NCBI GenBank assembly: GCA_964370475.1
Contig: CAYJJI010000008.1
Coordinates: forward strand, 1-51,225
DNA: 51,225 nucleotides
Source: CAYJCL01 sp964370475
GTDB taxonomy: Bacteria; Bacillota_I; Bacilli_A; RF39; UBA660
Direction: 5' to 3'
Shown here: piece after piece, positions 35,705 to 44,238 of the stretch
Numbering within the stretch: the stretch's first letter is position 1
Layout of the letters: each line of letters begins with the position of its first letter
The notes under the pieces: model-generated
Database searches by the model: none
Told to the model about the DNA's origin: nothing
What the model saw: only the letters and a program-made list of their open reading frames with translations
Made by a program: the position numbers and the translations under genes

Positions 35705-36374
35705 AATCTGTAATTGCTTCAATAGTGAAGATTGGATTCATACTCATACCTTGAACAGCGTTTTGATCAACACCTGCAGGTTTAGTAAATTGGTATAATA
35801 CATAATATGTAGCTGGTTCGAATGTAGAAACTGTATAATTTACTGTTTCTAATACTTCTTCAGTAGTTAATGCATTTAAATTTCCAGTTGCAACTTGTTC
35901 GAAATCAGTTCCATCTGCTACTGCAGTGAACGATCCTAAAGTTATTGGACAATCCATTGTATATTCTAAATTATTACCATTTGCTACAGTTTGTTCAGTA
36001 CATGTTGCAACAGATACCCCAGTATGTGAAGTTGCTGTTGTTTTATAAACTGTGTAAGTTATCCAAGTACTAAATGCTGGATTTAATCCATTTTTATCTA
36101 ATGTAACTTGGTATGAACCAGCTGCTTCAGCATCTCCTGTTGGAGTTTGTACTGATATTGAAGCTGCTCCAGCCCATCCTGGCATTGCTCCAGTAAAATC
36201 TATAGTTCCATTAACTGTTGTATTAAGTCCAGCAATTTGTGCTGCTGCTCCAGTTACAGTTTGTGCTCCGCTTCCTGCTTGTGCACTAAAGTAAGCGAAT
36301 GTCGCTCCTACTACTGCTGTTAATAATGTTGCTACAGCTATTACTGATAAAAATATCATATTTTTCTTTTCCAT
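35703..36374 (-). CDS. SipW-dependent-type secreted protein (TasA/camelysin-like), major paralogue
   Basis: 223 aa. The signal peptide ends TAVVGATFAYFSAQAG, typical for SipW cleavage. The mature protein is rich in Ala, Thr, Gly and Val, with beta-strand character and two Cys (VATCTEQ and YTMDCPIT) that could form a disulfide. Its codon use is plainly more GC-rich and biased than the neighbours (many GCT/GCA and ACT/ACA), it has a strong AAGGAAGG ribosome binding site and a near-consensus promoter, and it is followed by a terminator. This suggests an abundant structural protein. It is paralogous to the next gene. Confidence 0.77.
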   Translation of the reverse strand: MEKKNMIFLSVIAVATLLTAVVGATFAYFSAQAGSGAQTVTGAAAQIAGLNTTVNGTIDFTGAMPGWAGAASISVQTPTGDAEAAGSYQVTLDKNGLNPAFSTWITYTVYKTTATSHTGVSVATCTEQTVANGNNLEYTMDCPITLGSFTAVADGTDFEQVATGNLNALTTEEVLETVNYTVSTFEPATYYVLYQFTKPAGVDQNAVQGMSMNPIFTIEAITD

Positions 36375-36399
36375 ATTCTATTACCTTCCTTATGATAAC

Positions 36400-36428
36400 A
36401 ATTTATCAAATTTTTAGTGCTATGTCAA
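36400..36428 (-). promoter_or_regulatory. Strong promoter of the major fibre-like gene
   Basis: Minus-strand -35 TTGACA (36428-36423), 17-base spacer, -10 TAAATT (36405-36400). AAGGAAGG precedes the ATG. Confidence 0.65.
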
Positions 36429-36491
36429 TCTTTTTTATATATATATTTATTCTTTTTTTTATTTTTACATATTTAGACGTTTTATTAATAT

Positions 36492-38213
36492 TTACATCTC
36501 ACTTTTATATAATTTTTTGTATATTACATTGTTTTTTAATAAACTTTTATGATTTCCACTTGCTACTACTTTTCCTTCATTTATAACATGGATGATATCT
36601 GCATCTATTATTGTAGATAATCTATGAGCTACTATGATTATAGTATGATTTTTTACTAATTGATCTATGGTTTTTTTTATATATTCTTGACTCTCATTAT
36701 CTAGAGCACTTGTTGCTTCATCAAATAAGATTATTTTCGTATTAACTAGAAGTGTCCTAGCAATAGCTAGTCGTTGTTTTTGTCCTCCTGATAAATTTAC
36801 TCCACCTTCACCAATCATTGTGTCATATCCATCACTTAGTGATGTTATGTAATCATGGATATAAGCTTTTTTACATACTTCATGAATTTCTTCATCTGTA
36901 GATGATGGTTTTACTAATCTTAAGTTTTCTATAATACTCATATTGAATATATGAGGATTTTGACGGATTATAGATATATTATCTCTTAATGTCTTTTCAC
37001 TTAATTCATTAATATTTATGTTGTCTATAGTTATATTACCTTCTGTTGTGTCGAAATATCTTACTAATAAGTTGAATAAAGTACTTTTTCCATTACCACT
37101 TTTACCTATTATAGCTATTTTTTTATTTGGTTCACAAACTAAATTTAGATTAGTTAATGTTTCTTCTTTATCAGTTGGATATTTGAATGATACGTTATCA
37201 AAGATAATAGTTCCTTTACATTTTTTCAGTTCTTTATTTCCGAACGTTTCATCTTTATATAATACGTTATTAACTATTTCATCTATTCTGTTTAATGCTA
37301 CTTTTACTTTACTGTAATTTTTACTAAAATCACCTACTGAGTAAACTACTTCATCAATTCTCCATATATAGAATTGTAGAGATATAAATAATGCTAATGA
37401 TATATTACCTTTTATTACTAAGTATCCTGCAGTAATAAAGATTAATAATTCAAAGATATAATATACTAAGTTATTCATTTGCCAATAAGCGTTCATATAA
37501 TTATTAGTTTTATAAATAGAGGAGCTTAATTTATCTACTCTTTTATTTACTTTTCTATTAAGGATATTTTTTGTTCCTAGAGCTTTTATTTCTCTTATAC
37601 CTGTTATGTTTTCTGTAAATATTTTATTTAATTTATCTGAATTATTTCTGTTTTCTTTTTCCATTTTTTCGATTTTCGGAAATATTTTATAAACAATGAA
37701 ACTCATGATACATATAAATAGTATTGCTTCTATTGTAATTATCCATGACATTGTAACGAATATTACTAATACGAAAATAAAACCGAATATACTACTACCT
37801 AGTCTTACTACTGACGATAATAGACTTATTACTTTTTCAGGGTCTTGGGTTAATCTATTAGTTATTTCTCCTGTTCCTTTTTCTTCAAATGCTATTGCAG
37901 GTAAGTTACTTACTTTTTTATACATGTCTTGTGTTGATTTTTTTACGAAGTTCATCTCTAAATAATTGTATATTCTTGTAGTATTGAAATCTATTATTGA
38001 GTAAACTAATATTCTTATTATAAAATAAGCTATCAACATTCCTAGAAAAGTTTCCCATTGATTGTTTGTTAATGCTTCTATTGCAAGTCCAAACATCACT
38101 GGTGTAAACACTGTTCCAATACTTTTTAATACTGTTAATATCATATATAGTATTACATATTTTTTATGTGGTTTAATGTATTTCCACAATAATTTTATTT
38201 CTTTATTTTTCAT
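36492..38213 (-). CDS. ABC transporter, fused membrane and ATPase domains (exporter)
   Basis: 573 aa half-transporter. The N-terminal six-helix domain (about 1-310) is followed by an ATPase domain with Walker A GKSGNGKST, signature LSGGQKQRLAIAR, Walker B IILFDEATSALD and H-loop VAHRLSTI. Such homodimeric or heterodimeric exporters move lipids, drugs or peptides. No substrate gene or partner is adjacent, and the direction of the neighbouring fibre locus is the same but a promoter intervenes. Confidence 0.92.
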   Translation of the reverse strand: MKNKEIKLLWKYIKPHKKYVILYMILTVLKSIGTVFTPVMFGLAIEALTNNQWETFLGMLIAYFIIRILVYSIIDFNTTRIYNYLEMNFVKKSTQDMYKKVSNLPAIAFEEKGTGEITNRLTQDPEKVISLLSSVVRLGSSIFGFIFVLVIFVTMSWIITIEAILFICIMSFIVYKIFPKIEKMEKENRNNSDKLNKIFTENITGIREIKALGTKNILNRKVNKRVDKLSSSIYKTNNYMNAYWQMNNLVYYIFELLIFITAGYLVIKGNISLALFISLQFYIWRIDEVVYSVGDFSKNYSKVKVALNRIDEIVNNVLYKDETFGNKELKKCKGTIIFDNVSFKYPTDKEETLTNLNLVCEPNKKIAIIGKSGNGKSTLFNLLVRYFDTTEGNITIDNININELSEKTLRDNISIIRQNPHIFNMSIIENLRLVKPSSTDEEIHEVCKKAYIHDYITSLSDGYDTMIGEGGVNLSGGQKQRLAIARTLLVNTKIILFDEATSALDNESQEYIKKTIDQLVKNHTIIIVAHRLSTIIDADIIHVINEGKVVASGNHKSLLKNNVIYKKLYKSEM

Positions 38214-38251
38214 ATCTATATCTCATTTCATTTTAATTATAGCATAAAAAT

Positions 38252-38274
38252 AGAAAAGTATTATCTACTTTTCT
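38252..38274 (-). terminator. Terminator of the YibE/F operon
   Basis: Stem AGAAAAGTA / TACTTTTCT, five-base loop, T residues downstream on the minus strand, overlapping the stop region of the last gene. Confidence 0.65.
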
Positions 38275-39238
38275 TTAATTTTATTACAATAGCAACAACT
38301 AATAATATTACTGGTATAGATATTAAATAATAATAATTATTTGTAGTACTTATATCATTAATACTTTTAACTACTTGTTCATCATTCATAGCAATTTCAT
38401 TTGATATTTCTTCATTTACTATTATTTCTGTTGGTTGATCTACTAATACATATGTACCAGGTTTTGTAATTGTAAAAGTATATTTATTTTCTTCTACTTT
38501 GTTCGTGGTAATCATATTTTCTAAAGATATTTCTTCATTAAGATTAACTGCTACAACATTATCAGTATTATTTGTTGTTGTAAGTGTTAATTCTATACTA
38601 TCTTTTAATTCAGTTATATTGTGATAATCTGTTTCATATGTTGTTTCTGTTACTTCTGTTGTTTGATAATCTGTCTTAATATTTATTATAGAATTAGATA
38701 ATTTTGTTAGATTAGTATTTTTAATTTTATTTAAATATTCTTGATCTTCACTTAAGTCATCTATACTTACATCATAATATATTTCTTTTGTATATTGATT
38801 TTTTAATAATAATCCATCTTGATAGGTATTTGTTAAGTTTAGTTTTAACGAATAGTTATCACTTGATGTGCTTATATAATCAACAGGTTCTATTACATTT
38901 TCTTCACTTGGATTTAAATAATCATCATGAGTTATTGTGTTGTCTATTAATGAGTAATATGTTATATATGAAGATAAATTCAAATGAATGGGCACACTTA
39001 TTATTTCTTTAAGTATTTCATTTTCATTTAAACTTGTATATATGCTATCTTCTATTGATACAGTTACTCTTTTCATATATAGATAGTTTTGTTTTGGGTA
39101 AATCATGTTTGCTTCTGTGTAATCACTATTATATATTTGTAAATGTTGTACTCCTTGGCTATCTATGTGAGGACATGATAGTGTGTTTAAAGGAATTAAT
39201 AAAAAACTAAATATTGTTATAATAATTTTTTTAAACAT
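38261..39238 (-). CDS. Secreted, C-terminally membrane-anchored protein, unknown
   Basis: 325 aa. A signal peptide (about 1-21, ending NTLSCP) precedes a Thr/Asn/Asp-rich extracellular part with TYETDYHNITELKDSIELTLTTTNNTDN and a beta domain ending in TYVLVDQPTEIIV. A helix at 301-320 and KLKKSR form the membrane anchor; there is no sortase motif. It overlaps YibE/F by eight bases. The pattern resembles surface adhesin-like proteins with no known domain. Confidence 0.65.
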   Translation of the reverse strand: MFKKIIITIFSFLLIPLNTLSCPHIDSQGVQHLQIYNSDYTEANMIYPKQNYLYMKRVTVSIEDSIYTSLNENEILKEIISVPIHLNLSSYITYYSLIDNTITHDDYLNPSEENVIEPVDYISTSSDNYSLKLNLTNTYQDGLLLKNQYTKEIYYDVSIDDLSEDQEYLNKIKNTNLTKLSNSIINIKTDYQTTEVTETTYETDYHNITELKDSIELTLTTTNNTDNVVAVNLNEEISLENMITTNKVEENKYTFTITKPGTYVLVDQPTEIIVNEEISNEIAMNDEQVVKSINDISTTNNYYYLISIPVILLVVAIVIKLKKSR

Positions 39239-40307
39239 TTTTTTCCTCTTTCTTTTTATTTAATAATATAAATACTCCTATAGTAATTGGTATTGTAAAT
39301 AATAGGCCCATACTACCTGATATTGCTCTAAGTATTTCTGTTGATATTGATTCTAGATTTATTATTGAGTTTACATCTTTATTAAAACCTATAAACAGTA
39401 GTAGTGTTGATAGTGATCCTCCTGTATAAGCGAGAATTAGGGTATTTACCATTGTACCCATTATATCTTTTCCTATATTTAATCCTGATTTGAATAATGA
39501 TTTATCACTTATTTCGTTGTTGTGATATTTTATTTCTGTTAGGGATGAAGTTATTTCCATTGCTACATCCATACAAGCTCCCAGTGCTCCGATTATTATT
39601 CCAGCGAATAGTAATCCTTTTAAATCGAATCCTTTATTTCCTGGAATATAATATAGCATTTGTTCACTTTCTCCTGATGAACCTGTTAGGTGCATTAGTT
39701 CTGAGAAGATATATGCTATAATACCTGCTACTAATAAGCCTCCTATTACACCTATTATCGCTATAGTTGTTTTCTTAGTAAATCCATTTGTTATTATAAA
39801 AGTAATTACAGTGGCCATAATACATGTTATTATCGACAATAACACCGGACTATAACCTTTTAATAACAATGGAATGAAAGCAAATATTATTAATAATATG
39901 GTAATTATTAATGATATTAAAGCTTTTAGTCCTTTTATTTTTCCTAATACTATTATGCATATCATGAAAATAATAAGTAGTAATATTATAGAACTAGATT
40001 TTTCATAACTATGAAAGTAATAAGAATCATCATTATTTGTAATGACATTTATTTTATCGCCAACTTTTAATTCTATGTCATTATCATATCCTGTCAAAGT
40101 ATTTTTTATGGTTGCTTTTTCGTTGTTGGCTAGTTCTATTTCTAAAGTTTGAACTATTGTATCTTCGTATTGTTTTTCTTCTATTATTTTAGTTACTTCT
40201 GCTTTATAAAGTGTTGATTGAAATTCTTCACTTAAGTTTGAATTTGCAAGTACTGATGTTGGTATCAATAATAAAATTAAAAATATTATTTTATTCTTTA
40301 TATTCAT
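39231..40307 (-). CDS. YibE/F family membrane protein
   Basis: 358 aa. A signal peptide (about 1-22) and a small soluble extracellular domain of about 80 residues precede seven to eight membrane helices with the family core GLLFAGIIIGALGACMDVAMEITSSLTE and LKTGLNIGKDIMGTMVNTLILAYTG-like text. Function is unknown; family members are sometimes linked to efflux or export. Its start overlaps the lipoprotein gene by 17 bases and its end overlaps the next gene, a tight three-gene operon. Confidence 0.85.
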   Translation of the reverse strand: MNIKNKIIFLILLLIPTSVLANSNLSEEFQSTLYKAEVTKIIEEKQYEDTIVQTLEIELANNEKATIKNTLTGYDNDIELKVGDKINVITNNDDSYYFHSYEKSSSIILLLIIFMICIIVLGKIKGLKALISLIITILLIIFAFIPLLLKGYSPVLLSIITCIMATVITFIITNGFTKKTTIAIIGVIGGLLVAGIIAYIFSELMHLTGSSGESEQMLYYIPGNKGFDLKGLLFAGIIIGALGACMDVAMEITSSLTEIKYHNNEISDKSLFKSGLNIGKDIMGTMVNTLILAYTGGSLSTLLLFIGFNKDVNSIINLESISTEILRAISGSMGLLFTIPITIGVFILLNKKKEEKNV

Positions 40308-40890
40308 ATGCTTTCAAAACCATTTCTTGATGTCTTTCATCAATTTTATTTATTCCTGGTATTAAGCTGTTATAAAAATAAATATCAACAACTCCAATCA
40401 TACCGTTATCTTTTATACTATCTAAATTTATTCCTGTTCCAGTGGCTCCACTACGATTATCGATTATTTCTCCATAATCGTAATTTTCATCTCCTGAATG
40501 TTGAAATGGTGCAAGTGATCCGGCTATTTTAGTATCTCCTATCGTTACTATAACAGCTCTTCTCATTATATTCCAATCTCCGCCTGAAGCACTTAATAAT
40601 TTATCAGTTTCTTCTTGTGTCAATGTTTCAACATCTGCAAGAGTAGTAAATCCTCCTGTGATTCTTTTTACTTCGAAAGTAATTCCTGTTTCTATATCCA
40701 AAACTGTTGCAATTGTTTCTTCTTGAAATATTTCTAGAGCTTCATCTACACTTAGAAGTTCTGCATAAGTCTTTTCATTTTCTGTTTGGGTATCTATTGG
40801 TTTGGTATCTGTATCTTCTACTTCTTTTGTATTACAAGCTGTACATAATAGTACTATTATCATTAATGTAGTTAATTTTTTTAATAACAT
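40291..40890 (-). CDS. Surface lipoprotein, unknown
   Basis: 199 aa. A lipoprotein signal ends at CTAC with the lipidated Cys19, followed by an acidic Thr/Asp/Glu linker. The globular part (about 45-199) reads TVLDIETGITFEVKRI, ADVETLT, GGDWNIMRRAVIV and DERHQEMVLKAYEY, which matches an extracellular domain I associate with Firmicutes wall-binding proteins, usually with HADVEPLT; here the first His is replaced. The function of that domain is unknown. First gene of the YibE/F operon. Confidence 0.7.
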   Translation of the reverse strand: MLLKKLTTLMIIVLLCTACNTKEVEDTDTKPIDTQTENEKTYAELLSVDEALEIFQEETIATVLDIETGITFEVKRITGGFTTLADVETLTQEETDKLLSASGGDWNIMRRAVIVTIGDTKIAGSLAPFQHSGDENYDYGEIIDNRSGATGTGINLDSIKDNGMIGVVDIYFYNSLIPGINKIDERHQEMVLKAYEYKE

Positions 40891-40951
40891 TTTTCCTCCA
40901 TATATTGTTACTTATTATAACATATTTTTTCTTTTTCTTCTACTTTGTATT

Positions 40952-42094
40952 TTAGTAAGTAATCCACCTTTTCCAATGTGCATTTTCTATTTGACCAAAG
41001 TAATCTTCTATTATTTGATCTAAATATTTTGCTTTTTGATTTATTCCGTAGTCATTAGCCATGTAATTTTTTTTATACGTTCTAAACATTAAATCAGTAA
41101 ATAGTTCTGCTCTATCTTCCATAACATTTGTTTTGGCATATTTTGATACAAAAGTTACTTGAGCAATTGGTGATGTTTTATCATATTGTGTGTATAATGT
41201 ACTCTCTGTACCATATTTAAAACCTATAGGATTATAATTTTCCCAATTAGCAAAAGCTTCTTTTTGTTCATTTTCCCAGTACATATATCTATCCATGATA
41301 TGAAATATTTCATGGTAAACTATTCTTTCTACTAATAATAAATCTGCATCTATTACTATTTTTTGACTACTCATAGGTGAAAATACCGCTAGTCCAGCTA
41401 CACCTGTTGGAATATTTTTTAATAGATGGATATGAAATCCTCTTTCTTCTCTTAGTGTATCTAATATACTTTGAGGCATATTAGATAGAGCTGTTTTAAT
41501 TGACAGAAGTGCTTCATACACTACTTCTCCATCGGATTCAGTAGTTTGAGTTGCACTTTCTCCATAGTGATTATAATGGGCTTTATCATCTATTAGAACT
41601 GATATTCTATATTCATCTATTATTTCTTGTTGAACTTGTTTTTTTAATTCTTCGTAGTCAATTACTTCCTCATTGTTGTCAGTTTGATCATTATTGTCGT
41701 CTGTTGTATTATCACCGTTATCAGTTGGTTCGTCTTCGTTGTTGTCTGTTGGTTCGTCTTCGTTGTTGTCTGTTGGTTCATCATCTTTTGGTGGTGTTGG
41801 TTCAGTTTTTTGTTCTTCTTCATCTGTATCTGATTCATTATCATCTTTTTCATCGTTTGGTGATTCTGAATCACTATCTGTTTCAATATCAGTTTCATCT
41901 TCTTCTGTATCTTGGTTTTCTTCTTGATTATCTTCTGATTTTTCTTGATTATTTTGATTATCATTTATTACTTTATTATCGTTTAATACTTTATTTGAGT
42001 TGCTATAAAATACATTTGTTGTTATTGATATTGTTGTTAATAATAATATTAATATTGAGATAGTTATTAATAATAATTTATATCTATCTTTCAT
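40952..42094 (-). CDS. Surface-anchored zinc metallopeptidase with acidic linker
   Basis: 380 aa. An N-terminal membrane helix (about 7-29) is followed by a 110-residue acidic, Asn/Asp/Glu/Thr-rich linker containing three EPTDN-type units, then an extracellular domain with HEIFH in VERIVYHEIFHIMDRYMYW and a later EDRAELFTDLMF that could supply the third ligand. This is the pattern of putative zinc-binding metallopeptidases found in many gut Firmicutes. Substrate unknown. It is monocistronic and facing the decay region. Confidence 0.75.
   Translation of the reverse strand: MKDRYKLLLITISILILLLTTISITTNVFYSNSNKVLNDNKVINDNQNNQEKSEDNQEENQDTEEDETDIETDSDSESPNDEKDDNESDTDEEEQKTEPTPPKDDEPTDNNEDEPTDNNEDEPTDNGDNTTDDNNDQTDNNEEVIDYEELKKQVQQEIIDEYRISVLIDDKAHYNHYGESATQTTESDGEVVYEALLSIKTALSNMPQSILDTLREERGFHIHLLKNIPTGVAGLAVFSPMSSQKIVIDADLLLVERIVYHEIFHIMDRYMYWENEQKEAFANWENYNPIGFKYGTESTLYTQYDKTSPIAQVTFVSKYAKTNVMEDRAELFTDLMFRTYKKNYMANDYGINQKAKYLDQIIEDYFGQIENAHWKRWITY
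41724..41785. repeat. 24-bp tandem repeat coding EPTDNNED
   Basis: Two exact 24-bp copies (41724-41747 and 41748-41771) and a diverged partial third lie in the linker of the metallopeptidase. Each codes eight residues. Such repeats can change in number and alter linker length. Confidence 0.8.
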
Positions 42095-42208
42095 TTTCTA
42101 CCTACTTCTCTATTTATATTTATTATATTACATTTACTTGTTAGGAACAAGTTCATTTCTTACACTTTATTGTTTTATGTTATAAAATTTTTGAAGGGAT
42201 TTGATTAT

Positions 42209-42752
42209 ATGTATTATAAAAAATATGTTGGCGAACGAATATATTTATCTCCAATGTGCGCGGATGATTATCAAACATACACTAAATGGGTTAATGATGA
42301 AACTTTAGCTAGAGGTGTTGGTAATTTTGGTTGTAATATTACTGAATTAAGTGAAAAGGAATGGATTGAGAATGTTTGTAAGAGTGGATCTCACAATTAT
42401 TCTATAGTAAGACTTGAAGATGATGTTTTACTTGGAACATATAGTTTAGAAGTTAGGAACAGTATTGCTGGTAGGTATCATGTTGGTGGTTTTATTGGTG
42501 AGATCGATGAACGATCTAAGGGATATGGAACTGAGGCTTTTAAAATTAATTACTAAGTATGCTTTTGAAATTCTTAATGCTACAACTATTTACAGTGGTA
42601 TATATGAGTTTAATCAAGCATCTATTAAATCTGCTAAAAAAGCTGGTTATAGTATTGCAGGTAAATATAGAAGTGCTGTATTTTATGAAGGTAAGTTTCA
42701 TGATGAATATTCTATAGAAATTACCAAAGAAGATTATTTTAATAATAAATAA
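42209..42752 (+). pseudogene. GNAT-family acetyltransferase broken by a one-base frameshift
   Basis: The first frame gives MYYKKYVGERIYLSP to GYGTEAFKINY and then stops. The second frame continues KLITKYAFEILNATTIYSGIYEFNQASIKSAKKAGY, the normal GNAT acetyl-CoA and C-terminal region. Removing one T from TTTT at 42538-42541 joins them as GTEALKLITKYAF, giving an intact protein of about 180 residues related to RimJ/RimL-type enzymes. The start at 42209 has GAAGGG ten bases upstream. It is either a real mutation, a slippage site, or a homopolymer sequencing error. Confidence 0.8.
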
Positions 42753-42756
42753 AAAA

Positions 42757-42782
42757 AAACAAAATCTATGATGATTTTGTTT
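42757..42782. terminator. Bidirectional terminator between convergent genes
   Basis: Stem AAACAAAATC / GATTTTGTTT, six-base loop, A and T runs on either side. Confidence 0.75.
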
Positions 42783-43091
42783 TTTTATCGAACTTTTTTA
42801 TCAGGTCACCTATGAAGTTACCTATTAAAGCGATTACACCATATATAATTATATATATAGCAGCTGTGTGATTATAGTAAATATATATTGTTGGAATGAA
42901 TAATAATGCAATTACAAACGGATATAGCCCGTTAAATTTATTTTTTATTCCATAAATTAATGATGTTATAAATGTTATTAAAGGTATTGCTATTAACATT
43001 AGTACCATAGCTGTTCCTGTGTCTTTAACAATTAATGGCAACAAATAGAATGCAATAGTATTTACTATTATATAAGTGCTATTTTTTTCAT
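42766..43091 (-). pseudogene. Small membrane protein with a frameshift in a poly-A run next to its start
   Basis: The long frame gives three to four membrane helices (GTAMVLMLIAIPLITFITSLIYG, NGLYPFVIALLFIPTIYIYY, AAIYIIIYGVIALIGN) but has no good start. A perfect AGGAGG (43101-43106) precedes ATG at 43089-43091, which is followed by A7 and runs out of frame. With A8 the product would begin MKKNSTYIIVNTIAFYLLP and read on smoothly. So one base is missing in the run at 43082-43088. Family unknown; a common small membrane protein of gut Firmicutes. Confidence 0.7.
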
Positions 43092-43117
43092 TTTATTCTA
43101 CCTCCTACTATTTATTT

Positions 43118-43417
43118 TTATTTAGATCCTATATTTCCTTTTTTGTTAAATCTATCTTCGTATTTATTTAATGCTTTATTTAATGCTATTTTAGCATCTA
43201 TATCTAGTTCTTCGCATAATGATAAGAATGAGAATAAGCAATCCCCTATCTCTGTTTCTAATTCACTGGTATTTGTGTATTCTTTTGTACCATAATCACT
43301 ACCTTTTATTAACTCTTTACCTAGTTCTCCTATCTCACTTATTAAATCTGTGAATCTTGTTTGATAGTCGCATTTTAAATTGTATTTTTCTATTAATTTT
43401 TTTACTGAAGTTTGCAT
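43118..43417 (-). CDS. MazG-like nucleotide pyrophosphohydrolase
   Basis: 99 aa, a single all-alpha NTP pyrophosphohydrolase domain. The metal-binding pattern is visible as LISEIGELGKEL, then ELETEIGDCLFSFLSLCEEL. Such short MazG/YpjD-like proteins hydrolyse non-canonical or excess NTPs to NMPs. AGAGG precedes the ATG. It is 26 bases upstream of the small membrane gene and intact inside a region of damaged genes. Confidence 0.8.
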   Translation of the reverse strand: MQTSVKKLIEKYNLKCDYQTRFTDLISEIGELGKELIKGSDYGTKEYTNTSELETEIGDCLFSFLSLCEELDIDAKIALNKALNKYEDRFNKKGNIGSK

Positions 43418-43520
43418 TCTATTACCTCTTCTATTTTATTATAGCATAATATTTTATTTTCTGATTTATATTTATTATATTATCTTATGATAAAATAATA
43501 TATAGTATAGTTGGAGTAAT

Positions 43521-44157
43521 ATGATAAAGGAGTTAAAAAAAATTAATATTTTATTTATATTAGCATTGTTATGTTTACTAAGTATGATTACTTTTAGTTA
43601 CGCCAAATATATTGGTGAAGTTATATGGAATTATTACTTAGAAAGTAATAATTTTTATTTTTATAGTAGTGATTTAGATAGAAATTATGAACAAACTATT
43701 GAAATTAACTTTGTTAGTATAAATAGTGAGAAAAAGAATGTAAATGAAATAGATTTATATTATACTCATCCTGCATTTACATTTGATAATAATGAATTAG
43801 ATGGTATATGGTTTGCTAAATTTGAAATAACTGTTTCTATTAATTATCCGACTTTTAAACCTAATATTGCTAATATTAAAGGTCAAACGGTATCTAAGTT
43901 TCATATTACTGCTCTAACATTTGCTAGTAATAATGGAATATTAAATGGTGTTAGTAGAATGATTAAAAACACTGATTGGAATGCATGAGACTTTGGGTTG
44001 GTACAGTGATTATACGTATCTTCCAACGTCTAATCAGCCTTGGGTTAGAAGAGGTGGATCTTATAACAATACTGGAGCTGCTGGACAATTTTCTTATGGT
44101 AATTCATACGGAAATGCTGCTGGGGATATTACAACTAGGTTTGTTCTACATTATTGA
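43521..44157 (+). pseudogene. Surface protein gene with an internal deletion and frame change
   Basis: The first frame codes a basic start, a hydrophobic signal ending FSYAKYIG, an extracellular segment, then DGIWFAKFEITVS, KPNIANIKGQTVSKF and MIKNTDWNA before a stop at 43988. A different frame from 43981 reads ETLGWYSDYTYLP, QPWVRRGGSYNN and TTRFVLHY. In a family of large surface proteins I recall from RF39-like Bacilli, MKNTEWGAVAYL and GWYSDY-PWFxRGG lie more than 100 residues apart in one frame. The middle seems deleted here. Probably non-functional, unless the first part is secreted alone. Confidence 0.6.
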
Positions 44158-44171
44158 AATTTTTAAGAAAT

Positions 44172-44208
44172 AAAAAACTTACAGACTTTAATAGTCTGTA
44201 AGTTTTTT
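44172..44208. terminator. Strong bidirectional terminator
   Basis: Long stem AAAAAACTTACAGACT / AGTCTGTAAGTTTTTT with a five-base loop between the pseudogene and the minus-strand anchored protein gene. Confidence 0.85.
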
Positions 44209-44238
44209 TACTTCTAACTTAACTTTGTCACTAACATT

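Noticed and set aside
41551..42063. Long plus-strand and other-frame readings opposite the acidic linker of the metallopeptidase
   Set aside because: They are shadows of a low-complexity acidic region, with Leu/His- or Lys/Thr-only text and no ribosome binding site.
43976..44173. Independent 65-residue gene over the end of the deleted surface protein
   Set aside because: Its frame has no protein-like pattern; the adjacent frame carries the YSDY-PWxxRGG family motif instead.
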